Assembly (NCBI GenBank): GCA_023627715.1
Contig: JAMAHW010000009.1
Span: 496,001-560,000 of the forward strand
DNA: 64,000 bases
From: Periconia sp. R9002
Lineage: Eukaryota > Ascomycota > Dothideomycetes > Pleosporales > Periconiaceae
Reading direction: 5' to 3'
Under the pieces are notes generated by a model, which did no database searches, was not told where the DNA came from, and worked only from the letters and a program-made list of their open reading frames with translations. The first letter of the stretch is position 1. Every line of letters begins with the position of its first letter. Positions 33,949 to 45,712 of this stretch are shown piece by piece. A program made the translations under genes and the position numbers.

Positions 33949-35535
33949 ATGGCAATGGCGCAACCACCACCACCGCCACCACAGACGGCACCGGATTCGA
34001 CAAACATTCCCTCTCCTTTTCTCGATCCTGGTACACACTCAGTGGCCGGCAGCCTGGGTGTTCTTCAATTGAAGCGCGACCATCTGATCCCAGCCATTCT
34101 TTCCGCATCCACCGACTCGGACTACCCCGAAGGCAAAGTAGAGAACACTCGCTTTGGCTCCTACCCGCACAGCACCCTCATAAATCAACCTTGGGGGACC
34201 CAGATCCTTGCCTCTGTTGTTGACACAGGCTCGCGTAGTTCCCGATCCAAGAAAAGAAAACGCGAAAAGAAGGACGACGGTGACGACACCCCCGGCGCCG
34301 ATGCGAGTGCAGATGCGGAAGAAGTAAGGACAGCACTGGTCAAGGCCGCAAAGGCAAGCAGCGGTTTCGCCCATCTTGTACCGCCGACCCCAGAGACGTG
34401 GACGTTATGCCTGCCCCATCGAACACAGGTAGTTTATACGCCTGACTATAGTTATATCCTGCAGAGACTTCGAGTACGGCCGGGCGATCACATAATAGAG
34501 GCTGGTGCAGGCAGTGGTAGTTTCACTCATGCTGCTGTTAGAGCTGTCTACAACGGTCAATTTACGAGTTGCGATCACCAACAAGGCGAGGAGAGCGCGG
34601 CAAAAAGACGGAAAGACACCAAGAAGCAGGGTCGAGTCTATAGCTTTGAATACCACGCGCCAAGGGCGGAAACGTTGAAGAAGGAACTCGCATCACACGG
34701 CTTGGATCATTTGGTGACAGTCACCAACCGGGACGTCTACGGAGACGGGTTTTGCTTGGATAACGAGGATGAACCCAACGCCGATGTTGTCTTTCTGGAC
34801 CTTCCAGCCCCTTGGCAGGCCCTCAAGCATTTGACACGCTCCCCAGCATCTACTGCGGTCCTCAAATCAGTCGCATCAGACCCGTCTACTCCCAACGAAG
34901 CTCCCGCAAATGGAGCATCTGAACAATCTCAACCCTCAAAACCATTCCGCTCTCCGCTGAATCCCAAACGGACTGTCAGGATATGTACATTCTCGCCTTG
35001 CATCGAGCAGGTTACCAGGACAGTGTCTGCACTACGTTCTCTCGGCTGGCTTGAAATAGGCATGGCTGAGATACAAGCAAAACGCTTAGAAGTCCGCCGT
35101 GAACGCGTCGGTTTGCAAGAAGAGGGTCTTCGAGGTGCGAACCCCACCGCGGCGACTGTACATGAAGCCGTGCAACGACTCCGAGACGTAGAAGGTCGAG
35201 CAAAAGTGTTTCATGGACTACAAAAAGAGAAGCAAGAGCAAGTGATGCGCAGGGCGGAAGCAATCAAGCGCGGCGAAAATGTACCGCCTGAGGATGGAGA
35301 GGATGCTAGTGTGGCGAGGATGAAGGATAAAGTCGAAGGTCTTCCACCCTCCAAACACGATCGTCTTGAACGAGCAAAGAAGGGTCTGGAAAATAGAGCG
35401 CTCTTCAAGGAAGGACGACTCGTTCATCGCACGGAACCTGAGATCAAGACTCACACCTCTTACCTCGTCTTCGCTGTGTTGCCGCGCGAATGGAGCAAGG
35501 AAGACGAGGCACGGGCTCGCGAGAAATGGGATTGA
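33949..35535 (+). CDS. TRM61: tRNA (adenine-58-N1)-methyltransferase catalytic subunit Trm61
   Basis: A single exon of 528 codons from the start chosen at 33949 (MAMAQPPPPPP). The N-terminal region has ENTRFGSYPHSTLINQPWGTQI, a barrel-like module of the TrmI family. The Rossmann methyltransferase domain follows: LVPPTPETWTLCLPHRTQVVYTPDYSYI, then the SAM-binding loop IIEAGAGSGSFTHA. A fungal insert (QGEESAAKRRKDTKK) interrupts before YSFEYH. DVVFLDLPAPWQAL holds the catalytic Asp region, and RICTFSPCIEQVTRTVSALRSLGW follows. The partner Trm6 is not in the window. The complex methylates A58 in the T-loop of tRNAs, including initiator tRNA. The C-terminus is extended by charged helices. A farther upstream ATG at 33787 is in frame. 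Confidence 0.95.
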   Translation: MAMAQPPPPPPQTAPDSTNIPSPFLDPGTHSVAGSLGVLQLKRDHLIPAILSASTDSDYPEGKVENTRFGSYPHSTLINQPWGTQILASVVDTGSRSSRSKKRKREKKDDGDDTPGADASADAEEVRTALVKAAKASSGFAHLVPPTPETWTLCLPHRTQVVYTPDYSYILQRLRVRPGDHIIEAGAGSGSFTHAAVRAVYNGQFTSCDHQQGEESAAKRRKDTKKQGRVYSFEYHAPRAETLKKELASHGLDHLVTVTNRDVYGDGFCLDNEDEPNADVVFLDLPAPWQALKHLTRSPASTAVLKSVASDPSTPNEAPANGASEQSQPSKPFRSPLNPKRTVRICTFSPCIEQVTRTVSALRSLGWLEIGMAEIQAKRLEVRRERVGLQEEGLRGANPTAATVHEAVQRLRDVEGRAKVFHGLQKEKQEQVMRRAEAIKRGENVPPEDGEDASVARMKDKVEGLPPSKHDRLERAKKGLENRALFKEGRLVHRTEPEIKTHTSYLVFAVLPREWSKEDEARAREKWD

Positions 35536-36841
35536 TCGAAACCATCACCAAACCTCTTCACTCCTTCATCCCTCATGACCCTACAAGCCCTGCAGTCCAC
35601 CTCTTGGCGCCCACGGCGACCTCCAATCTACCGCGCAGATAAAATCTTGCATAATCTTGACAGCTGAACAAGACCCACGCCTCAAAAAACACGTTCAACG
35701 TACGTCACCTCTCCCATACCGCTCGTCCTCGTGCATGCGTACTACAATTCGCCTCACAGGGCAATGCCATCTAGTTGTAAGATAGTAAGAGAACCAAAAA
35801 AGAACATTTCGGGTCCTGTCTTGTTAACGTTCGGCCGTCGGTCCTGTGAAAGTCTCCGCCGACGAAGTGATTCGGGGGAAACGGCGAAGGCGCTCGTTCG
35901 CCGGCGAGAGCATGGCCCCCACGCATACGTTAGATACTGGGATCTTTTGGGGGCCCGCAGCCAAATATAGCGATTACACACCTTACACACGTGCGTGCGG
36001 CGCTTCTGTCCAACTCAGGTACCTACCCGCCATGTGGCAATCTGTGTAGTTTGGGAGTAGTAGTCATACTTTTTTTTTCCTTGTCTAATGTTCCATGCAG
36101 TTCCCCCATTTCTTTTCTTTCAGGTGCATGTGACTTTATCTGTACCTACGTATGTATCAATGTAACATTGAATCAATAGACCAAAAAGTGCATGGGGCTA
36201 GGTAGCTACCAACCTCTAACTACACTTCGTAAAAAGCCGATGTTTGTCCCCCACTACCCCCAGAATGGCGTCTAGGGCGAGTAGACAGACGAGAGGTTGC
36301 ACTGCCACAATCTGATTTGTAACTATTGGTTTTTTTTCCCTTTCTCTCTTTTCATACCATGGATTAGAAATAAATTGTACAGGAATGTATAGGTAGGTAG
36401 GTATGAGTCTGTGGATACGAGGCCCTCGGCGAGGAGGATACCTGAATCGGGGGGTTTTCCCGTTCAAAATACGATAACATGTTCCAGAGAGGACGATTTA
36501 CGAGGAACGGACATTGAAATTGACGACAAAATAGGAACTTGAAATTGATTGAATGGTGACAAAAAGCCCGTATCGATGATGTCCCATTGGTTGCAACCTA
36601 GCTACTCCAAGTATACCTGCCTACCTAATCCAGTAATGCATCCCTATGTATGCATTTTGGTACCTGTATCGCACGAAAACAAGGAAGGGAGATTCCTAAC
36701 ACCAAAAAATCATCCTTTCCCCTACATTTGTGTCAAACTCCAAGAAGACCAATATTAAATGCCAAGATGAAATCTCAAATTCAGTAGAAAGGGAGGAAGT
36801 GAGGAGGAAAGAGGAAGGGGAGTAAGACGTTCGCATTTTCC
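35536..36841. other. Intergenic between convergent TRM61 and the PhoD-like gene
   Basis: 1.3 kb, tail-to-tail. It includes TAGGTAGGTAGGTATG at about 36392-36405, a T-run at 36071-36078 and several short ACCTACC/GGTAGGT elements. No gene supported. Confidence 0.5.
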
Positions 36842-38827
36842 TCAAGCCCACACCGCGTCTTTGGCTCTCTTGCTACCGTCTCTCAGGGGCGGCGTAGAAA
36901 TGACATGTGTCCAAGCCTCTTTCCCATCAATAAAGAGACGGTAGTTGAGTAAGCTCTGTTCGCTATGGTCTGGCGCAGTGATTTCTACGGCGCCAAACTT
37001 GCTGTTGCCGTCGGGGAGGTACTTGATGCACACATCTTCGTCGTCAATCTCGCTGTATGTGCGGAAAGGGAGGTAAAACATGGACAGGGGACTCGTGCTG
37101 AACTCGTGGACCGCCGCGCTGATGGGCCATTTAGAGTCTTTTGGCGGTGGGAAGGAAGTGGCGGCGAACTCGTGGCGATCGCCGCTGAGGATCACGACGC
37201 CGACACCCTGCGTAGCACTCATTTCCCAGGCAGCTTCCAGGATTGTGCGCCGCTCAACGAGATACCCGCCCCACGTGTCTTCACTTCCGAACTGCCAGTT
37301 CTTTGTGAAGGGAACACCCGTGACGATGATCTTCCAGTGAACCCCCCGTGGCGGGGGCTTGCTGATCCAATAGAGCAAATCTTGCAACTGTGTTTTGCCT
37401 AGCATAGTCTTGGAGTCATCGTTGGGGTCGGGATTGGCAGGACTGCGATATCTACGGGTATCCACTAGGAAGAACTCAGCTGGACCTTGAGTAAAGCTAT
37501 AGTACGTGTGCCCGCGCCTGTGCGCAGGCGGATTGACCGAGCCATGATAATGCTCGAAGGCATCGTATGCGGGAACGGCGACGCCAGTCATGTTTCCATC
37601 CCAGTCATTCTGGATCTCATGATCGTCAATGACATGGATCCAGGGGAGATTATTGCTGACTGCAGGCCAAGATGGAGACGAATAAACTTGTCTATATTCG
37701 CGTCGATAATATTCAGCGTCTTTCCCCAACCGCTGTGGCACATCTATGTAGATGAAATCGCCCAAAAACAACATGAAGTAAGGCCGGAGTCGCGGCAGCC
37801 AATGCGCGAGATGTTCCATGCCTGGGAAGTGGAGTGCGTGTTGGAACGGAGAATATGGAACTCGTGGTTTTATACAGCTCGAATGGACGAAGGTAAACTT
37901 GTCGTCTCTACGGAGGGATATATGGCCTGGGCGAGGGGGTGTAGTGAAAGACCCGGTAGTATTTCCACTTGAAGTCTCAATAATGTATTCATACGGCGTG
38001 TCCGGACGCAAGTGATCGAGCTGCACGGCAGAAGTGAAATCGGTGTCTCCGGTCAGCCAATTATTCGGCTGGCTAGAATGTAGGGTCTTGTGCATCCATG
38101 ATCGAGGCTGCTCGTCCACAGTGCGATAAAGAATCCTAACATCGAACGCATATGGTTCTCTTACTAGGATGTTAGCGCTGGTATCTGAGACATAGCCTAA
38201 CCGCCCAAAAGATGCGTTCTTGCAAGAATGCAAGATTGGGGCGCGGAAAATAACGTCAGCGACCATGGCTAGCAGAGCCATGTTGATGCCAAAGGTGATC
38301 CAACTCCACAGGAGCGAGGAAGGACTTGGCATTCCGGTCAAGAGTGTTCGCAATACTTTCGGTTCCCGCTCTTCATACTGTATTGTCTCCTCCACATCGA
38401 GCTCTTGGAGCGGGCCATCTTCAGCTCCTGGGAGAAGCTCCACCTCCGAGTCAGAGTTTGTGCTATCGATTGCCTCTTTGACCACGATATCAAGTTCATC
38501 GCTGATGACTTTGAATGGGCCCGTGTCCTGTATACTGGCGAAGAAAGATGGGACGTAGACGAGGGTGAGAGCGGTCGCGAGTGGTGGTACGATCTATGGT
38601 TGTTGATGTCAGGATTGAAAATGTGTTTATTGAAGACGCATTGGGACTGGGCTTACACTGGTAGGTATCTACATCAGTCAGCGTAACGAGATCAATACTC
38701 TAGGTGTATTGGACAAGGGAGCTGAAATGGCCGGGGATGTTCGACTCACCCATCGCAAGAAGATGTAGCAGCTGATTCGCAGCGCGACCGAGCTGATGAG
38801 GGCGGCAATATCGCTGAACGTGGCCAT
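36842..38827 (-). CDS. PhoD-like metallophosphatase, membrane-anchored
   Basis: The main exon, 38593-36842, encodes 583 residues. It begins with a hydrophobic segment (IVPPLATALTLVYVPSFFA), then an acidic stretch, then a second membrane helix (LLWSWITFGINMALLAMVADVIF). The phosphatase domain has FTFVHSSCIKPR, YFMLFLGDFIYIDVP, WIHVIDDHEIQNDWDG and VVILSGDRHEFAATSF, which are PhoD/calcineurin-like metal-binding segments, plus EFFLVDTRRYR. The protein probably acts on phosphoesters facing a lumen or the outside. A start codon at 38827 (MATFSDIAALISSVALRISCYIF) fits a first exon ending at a GTGAGT donor at 38748. I could not join it in frame to the main exon through the acceptors visible, so the 5' end is unresolved. 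Confidence 0.85.
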
Positions 38828-39493
38828 TTTGCTATGCAACGGCTATCATGACACGTCTGTAAAGGGTCATGCGATGTTGTATTGCAGCAGGGGATTCGTC
38901 AATGAGCCTGGGTTTTGACGGGTTGCGACATGGACGACGCGCTTCAGGCGTAGCTTTTCCCATAGTGACGTATGCCTTACTGTATCTCGCGCTAACCGTG
39001 TATGGGCTAGCCTACCGCCATCGCTACGCCGGGCCATCCATGCATGGAACCAAACGTCTACTTCTGCAAAGACCGGACGCTAAGGCTGCACAGGTACACA
39101 GGCCATTCTCAGCGTCTATCTATCTTGCTTGGGGTCCTTCGCTTCATCCCAACTTACTTCATCCCGTCTTACTTTCTCTTTTGTGGCAGTACTGCCTATA
39201 CACGTAAACTATTTTGGTGGCTTGTGGCTTATGACCAGCCTTGAATTGACTACTTCCACTCCATCTTACATCCGTCGAGGCGCTCTGCCAATGGTGTCTT
39301 CTATGGATCCTTTGCCGCTTCCCTGCCCTTCTGTCTTGCAACTAACCTTGATAAAATAAGATCTCGAGCCGTTGCCTTGCCATGTCTGCCTGTTCTTGGT
39401 GGTATTGGCGGTATTTTTACAACTCGGTGTCGGTATTGAATGATTTCGAACAAACACCACATCTCGACTCATCACTTTCCCAGATGCTAATCC

Positions 39494-39501
39494 TATAAAA
39501 A
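39494..39501 (+). promoter_or_regulatory. TATA box before a small gene candidate
   Basis: TATAAAAA lies about 230 bp before the ATG at 39727. It is followed by a C/T-rich leader with CAAC/CACA-type initiator-like stretches. This is one of the clearest TATA elements in the window. Confidence 0.45.
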
Positions 39502-39726
39502 GGGTGGTGAGGAACAAGTATTCAATGGATAGAACAACAGATCAACTACAAACTTTAAGCATATACTCAAATCTTCAATCTCCTTTCACACGTCCATACC
39601 CCATCTCTCTGCTTTACATCTATCCCTCTATATAACCATTTTTTTCGTTCCTCTATCCATCTCATTACCAACTCCACATTTTCAACGCAGTCATTCAGAC
39701 AACTTCTACTTGTGTCAATATCGGGA

Positions 39727-39840
39727 ATGGGCGTCTTGCACAGTACCAACATCCCTCCACCGCCAAACTGTCCCAAGTGCGGACAACCTAAAACAGTCGA
39801 TCATGTCTGCAGCAATACTCCATCTTCCAGCTCTTCCTAG
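39727..39840 (+). CDS. Small zinc-ribbon-like protein candidate (37 residues)
   Basis: The frame MGVLHSTNIPPPPNCPKCG begins in a moderate context and ends at TAG 39840. It has a CxxC pair (CPKCG) followed nine residues later by HVC, so CPKCGQPKTVDHVC could bind one zinc ion. The tail is Ser-rich. A TATA box and pyrimidine-rich leader upstream support transcription. It is too short to be sure, and the Cys/His pattern in 37 residues is the main argument. I do not know a named family for it. Confidence 0.4.
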   Translation: MGVLHSTNIPPPPNCPKCGQPKTVDHVCSNTPSSSSS

Positions 39841-41125
39841 GGTCGTTCACCACAGATCTATGAAGCACTGATTATATTCGGCGTGCGGGAATCGGAAATG
39901 TCCTATCTCATTTCTGGGACTGTGTTCTCTGACGCTACAATCGATCTTGCCTCATAGTCTCGATGGATACTGTGTATCGCCTGCGAGAGGAGACTAGATC
40001 TTGCATGCCTGTTGGAACATGGACCAGCTACAGCATTCAGTGATTCTCGTTCAAATGCGGTCTCTCTCACGCTGCGATATCATGGTATCTGCTGGTCCGC
40101 CCCGGTTGTTTCGAGTTCAGTACGGATAGTCGTTTATGTCGTGTGAATCTTCTCGGCTGCGTTCGCAACTGTTGTCTCACATTCAACGACGACAGAGACA
40201 ACAACAGATCCGAAAAATACCAATCGCTGAGTAATCTGAGGCCGGCCAAGATTTTTCCCACACTATAGATACCGAGATTAGAATGTCCGGAAAATGTCGT
40301 GACGCCGGGTCGTCCCGCCCCCACACTCGGCGGGGTCTAAGGCGGCACTGCTGATGGAATGGGATTGTGAGGTTAGAATTTTGTTTTTGAGCGCGTATTT
40401 GTTTGCTTTTACCTTTTCCCTCAGCGCTTATTACGATTCCAAGATAGATTAGATTCCCCATCCTTCATAAGACACACTTTGTAATTCTCCTTTTATCAGC
40501 GTACCTAGAATAGACAAACTTTAGATACCACATATCCACACCTTCTAAACAGATCTTTCGATAAAAGCTCCGTGTGCCCAATCGACCATTTCACGCTTGT
40601 CTGCCTCGTATTGAAACTAAACGAGGTGAGGCATACGCTCGGATTCGGCAATTGATCCTCAAAATGGTAATTATCACGTTTTGAATCGGACAATTAAACG
40701 AAAGCAGGCAGGTCGAGCTACCCGTAAAAGAGAAGAAACCCCGAAGCAGAGACCAATTAACGCGCGTTAACAACACCTTCCCTCCCAATTCCATGCTCAT
40801 GCTATAGTAATACGTGCAACAGCATATAATCCGCAGTCCTATAGAGCAATCGTATTCAGCATGCATATGCATATCTTGGCAGCATTTTCATTCCTTCACG
40901 TCGCTAATTATATGTACATACATAGACACATACTAACCCCAAAATCCTCTTACATACTCCATCCCACGTCATTCTGAAACATAAAACTCACTCGACTCTG
41001 TAACCGCTCGTCAATGTCCCTGCCTTTTACGCTTCTTGCCCACAAACCTTGGCGTGTTTCTGCCTTATCACTCCACATCTCACTTGTTCAGTTGCCTGAC
41101 TCGGCTTCCCGCATCCACAACCCAC

Positions 41126-41167
41126 TCTGCCAAATCCGCTCTGCCAAATCCGTTCTGCCAAATCCGC
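41126..41167. repeat. Three tandem copies of a 14-bp unit
   Basis: TCTGCCAAATCCGC, TCTGCCAAATCCGT and TCTGCCAAATCCGC follow each other directly, with one base difference in the middle copy. Confidence 0.85.
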
Positions 41168-42093
41168 TCGGGCCGCAGAACATGTCTCATCCGATTTCGT
41201 ATATCGTATCCAAGTACCGCCAGAAACTACCTACTCACCGTGCTATGTATGGAGGATTATGGCCGCCTTAATAACACGCTTATAGAATGAAACGTGATGA
41301 CTCATTGTACTTTTCATGGAATGAAACAAAACTGTGCTTGAGTGCCTCTCATGTTTTCTCCAGTTAAGACAATGAGAGTTAAGGGTGGGGGCGGGGCGGG
41401 TATGCGACGGCGGAGCGGAGAGGCTTGGGAGAGGGCGAGCGGAATGGTTGAGAACCGGTGGGGGGCTAATGATAAGTAGGTGTGTGCTGAGGTTCTTATC
41501 GGAGATTTGAATGGAAGCTATATGTTCTCGATCAATGAAGTATGAGGAGGTAAGAAGGCATGTAGTAAGAATCGGTGGGCCAATGTGGTATCACTCCAGA
41601 GCTTAAGTGACAGATGTCTTCGTATGATCAATCACAAAAAGTCTAGAAGGACATATAGATGTCATTTACGATGTCCTGAATACTCATTTCTAAGGAAGTT
41701 GTATCTGCTTAGCATCGTCCAGAAGAGCCTGTGCCATTCGTTTAGATAGTGAGTTCTGAGTTAATGGCGGATTGCCGAGAAGCAGGACAGGGTATAAGAA
41801 CAATCGTGATCCTTTGAATCGACACGATGATTGGTTTTCCAATGCCTGAGCATCTCTTCTTGATGTTTATCCAAGTTTTTAATCAACTAATTAGCGAAAA
41901 CTGTCGTGTTTTCTGCCGGAGGGTGGGCTTTCGTGAAAGACAGAGTGAAGCTGAAGACATCTTTGCACTACAAACATATAATCTGATATTGAAATTCCCG
42001 AGCCTCGATAGCCTCCAGTCAAAATAGCAAATACAGTACAAGATTGGTTTTTAAGGAACAGAGATTAAGGGGCATGGAATTAGCTGACTTTTC

Positions 42094-45000
42094 TTATCGC
42101 TTGACTACCTGGATAGGGCAAAAATTGCAGCGGTCATGGTTAAAGCACTTATTACATCCCATTTCCGTTACATAACCCATGATTCCCATGTGGCAATAGC
42201 AGCATTGCCAAAGGTACTTTTCACCACCTCCTCCAAGACCAATGTTCTGTACGGGATCTGGAACGAGCGAGGTAGAGGTAGTGGCTTGAGGTAGGGGAGA
42301 GTCCGTAACCGTGCTAGACAATGTTGCGGTTGATTCGGATTGACCTAACTCATCTGACAACCCAAGAGATTTTGCTGCCAACGAATCCGGAGGCTGTTGA
42401 GGCTCGGGTGTCTCGAAATCAGTCTTATGAGAAGGTTTCTCTTGTGATCCGACATCCATTTCTCCCTCGGGCTTCTTGTTTGTGGTGAGTGGGAGACCAC
42501 CGCCGGAAAGGAGGACCTGTCCGGGGCCTGCGAGAGTGGGCTCTTGGTGCTTAGGAACCGGTTTGCGAGCGATTTTGAATTTTGGTGGAAACATAGGGCT
42601 GTCATCTGAATTCGAAATTTCTCCCAGGTTCTCTTCTTGCAGTGAATCTGGTCCACTCTCCTCAGAAGCTTGGGAGAGTGACAGATTTGGAGAGCTTGCC
42701 TGCTCTCCATCGTCTCGAGGGTGCGTATAATCATGGCTAAATTTGCATCTCTTGCCCCTTTCGCATCTTCCCTTTTTAAAGAATTGACATAAGACGGTTT
42801 TAGGGTCGACTCCAAAGGGAATTTTCTGCACTTGTACGGGCTTGAAGAGCTGTGCCGCTTCCGCTTCTGCGGTGGCCTTTTTCTTCTCCCGTTTTAGGTC
42901 ATCGATTTCCTTTTTCTTCTCTGCAGGCGAGTTTGCTCTTGCGTCCTTCTCCAGCTGTTTACTGTTCTTCGCCGGCAGCTTGTCAGGGCTCACTTGGTCG
43001 TAGATGCTTCCCCGGTTGCAGACAGGACAGACCTCTACCACCGTAACATTCAGCGTGCCGCACTGCATGCAGTTCCATGTATCGTTTGGCATGCCTGCAG
43101 TTTGATCTATCTCCGAGGACTCGACATGCACTTTGGAGAATCTCTTGGGGGAAGTAGAGTGCGTTCGATCTATGCTAACAAACGACGTTTTACTCCTGGA
43201 GCGAAGGCTTTGCTCGACTGCTCTGAGAAGGCTTCTGGACTGCGAATAGACTGTCGGCAGCTCAACTCGCACAAGCTTTTTGTTCTCTTCCATGGCGCCG
43301 TAAGTCTCACCATCTGCTGTATTGAACAGATAATTACAGACATCTTGCGCAAGCTTGTTGCCTTCATCACAAAGCCGTTCATGGCGATAGTAGACTTCTT
43401 CAGGATTGCGACAATGTGCGCACTCTTGAGCGTGTAATTCGAAAACGTCAACAGGCCGGGGCACAGAGCTTTTTGGTAAACGTTGTTCGTGTATTGCAGG
43501 GTTTATAGGAGAGACTCGCGGGCCCTTCCGCTTCAGTTTCCTGAGTGGGTCCGCCGAACTTACAGCTAGGCATTTAGGGCAATACCGATTGTTTTCGGGA
43601 ACATCATTTAATGGTGTTTCGAGGCAGTGACCGTGATAGCCAGCATCGCAGTTATCACAAAGTAGCATATCAGATGATTCGCCCTCTATACCACACGTTT
43701 CGCATTGCTAAGTAAAATAGTTAACTGTAATTCAAATAAGGCAAACAGTGCATCACTGAATGGCCTACCAAGGAATTAAAGGAGGTGTAACGTACAACTC
43801 TAGGGTGTTCACCAGAACTAGGCGAGGGCGACCTAGTTCTTTCGGCATAGTGATGTTCCCGAACAATCTCTTGCTCTGTGGTGCTCTCTGGTAAATTTAA
43901 AGGTTGCTCTTTCGCCTCGTCGCTAACGGTTTCGGTACTCCGTTCTGGCCAAGTACTGTCTAATACTTCATCGGATACCAGGTTATGCGCCTGTTCAGAT
44001 GTGTCTGACTCATCTGATTCGTCGGGGTCCAAGCTGTGATTTGGGATTGACAAGAGGGCAATTTCAATCATGTGACGGCCAAGATGCTTGGATTGTTGAA
44101 CCAGGTTAGCATTCATAGTGTGATTGCAAATCGAACACGAAGACCCCTCCCGGACTAGACTTGTGCTTTCCGTCCACGCTTTGCAAATTTGGTCTCGATC
44201 TTCTCCCTCAGGTAATCCGTGATTTAACCAGAGGTGATCTCGGAAAGAGTTCAAATCGCTGAATGGTGTGTCGCATTCTGAGAATTTGCATCTCCATGAA
44301 GACGAAACGTAGTGGTTGCTCTTTAAATGTGCAGTGAAAGAGCATTGGCTGTCGAAAACCATTTGGTCGGATCCACACTCTAGAATAGGGCAGACGTAGG
44401 GTGCCAAGTCCCGCACAACGTGAAGTCTGAACATTGGTGAGCATTCCATCACCCACACGATTAAGAGTTAGACATTTTTCTTACCTCCACCCCTTTTTGC
44501 TACGGAAGGGTCCGACAGTGGAACCACATACAGTACAATCAAATTTGCCGTGATCAAGTCCAAGTTGTTCTACTGGTGGAGCGGGAAAGCGGAGCCGCCC
44601 ATAGGCCCCAAATCGGTCCATCGATGAGACAAAAGAGCCATACTCGGTCCCGTTTTCGTCCAAATCATTAGCGGTATCTTGGGGCCGCACGATCGCCTGC
44701 TGGTCTTGTGTTGTGCCAGATTTGGAGCCCGTGTAATACCCAGAATCGGCGTGAGATTTTTCAGGAATTCTGCGACTAGCTAAAGCAGCTCGCTCTACTG
44801 ATGCTGTGGCCCTAGCCTTCTCCAGCCTTTGGAAACGAAGCCAATTAGCTTCTGCCAAACGAAGCGCAAGTGGGTTAGATATCTCAGAGAACTTGTCCTT
44901 TGTTATATGGAGATAGTGTACAACACCCTCTTCCAGGTTGTGTTCGCTCCCAGTGGGCCTATCACTGCCAGTGTTATCATCTGTCTTGGGAGGTGTTAGC

Positions 45001-45712
45001 TCCCACTCCAAGGACGGTCCAAGATCATACAGCTGTTGCACTGTATCGACAATATCCTCAACAAGCTCTACTACCAACTCTTTGAAATCTGAATCTGAAA
45101 GCACAGGCTCGTTGATTTCCTTTAAATCGGAGTCGGTCACGAAGCTTTGCAGACTAGGGCAGATAAAGATAAGGGATGAGATCCATTGTGCGTGATCCTC
45201 CATCTGTGATTCATCCTCTGATTCAAGACTGGGTGGGGTAGAAGCACCAAGCGGTTTGGGATTTTGGGATGGATCTGAGGACTCCTCGCTATGCTCTGCG
45301 TGAGGACCAAAGGGATTGTTGGAACTCCAGATATTTCGAGCCGAGGATAGACTTAGATTGCCATGAGTTGATAGTAAATTGGTTGAGCGAAAATTTTTGC
45401 TAACTGTTTAACGATAAGCATGCATAAATATTATTGGAGTTTGTGCTGACTCTTATGAAGATCGTAAAGTATCACGCCCAGCAAAAGTAAAACACTGTCC
45501 TTCATCTCTACATCTTCGTCTAATTGCGTATCGAGCTCGCCTTTCTCCATGCCCAACCCGACGGCCCAAAGTTTGAATCTTTGGCCACATGTTTGAAGTT
45601 GTGACAAGAGCTTTACGTCGCTAGTTCCTGAGATGGTATATCTGAAAGCCTCGAGAATAACGCGATATAGTCTGGCGCAAAGACCCGAAAGGCTCGCCTC
45701 ACCGGTGTTCAT
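42094..45712 (-). CDS. Multi-zinc-finger protein: acuF-like N-terminus, C2H2, PHD, RanBP2 and Tma46-like CCCH
   Basis: Four exons (45712-45451, 45403-44485, 44426-43796, 43707-42094) close in frame at 1,142 codons. Residues 1-90 resemble the helical N-terminus of fungal acuF-like C2H2 proteins. SDPSQNP-type linker and HITKDKFSEISNPLALRLAEANWLRFQ follow. Around residues 380-560 is the acuF-type C2H2 block: FDCTVCGSTV, DLAPYVCPILEC, WRCKFSECD and SCSICN with KHLGRHMIEIAL. A PHD finger occupies about 605-650 (QCETCGIEG, LLCDNCDAGYHGHC, YCPKC). A RanBP2 finger is at 815-835. A CCCH finger at 908-933 (C-x7-C-x5-C-x3-H) is preceded by a Lys-rich helix and LFKP, as in Tma46/ZC3H15. A Cys-rich tail (CCYC, GCNKC, CNFC) ends the protein. 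Exon 1's donor, GTCAGC, is weak. Chromatin or RNA binding is inferred only. Confidence 0.8.

Larger units (their letters stand above)
38828..42093. other. 3.3 kb gene-poor interval
   Basis: Apart from one small gene candidate (39727-39840) and a short tandem repeat (41126-41167), I see no coding region. 40870-41000 and 41280-42090 are AT-rich with scattered short frames. The part just after 39840 has no open frame of note and could be a long 3' untranslated region. Confidence 0.45.

Noticed and set aside
38483..38485. Start of the PhoD-like protein at position 38485
   Set aside because: The codon there is GTG, and coding sequence clearly continues upstream of it.
41126..41167. 14-bp tandem repeat as a regulatory array
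   Set aside because: Only three copies and no nearby gene start; recorded only as a repeat.
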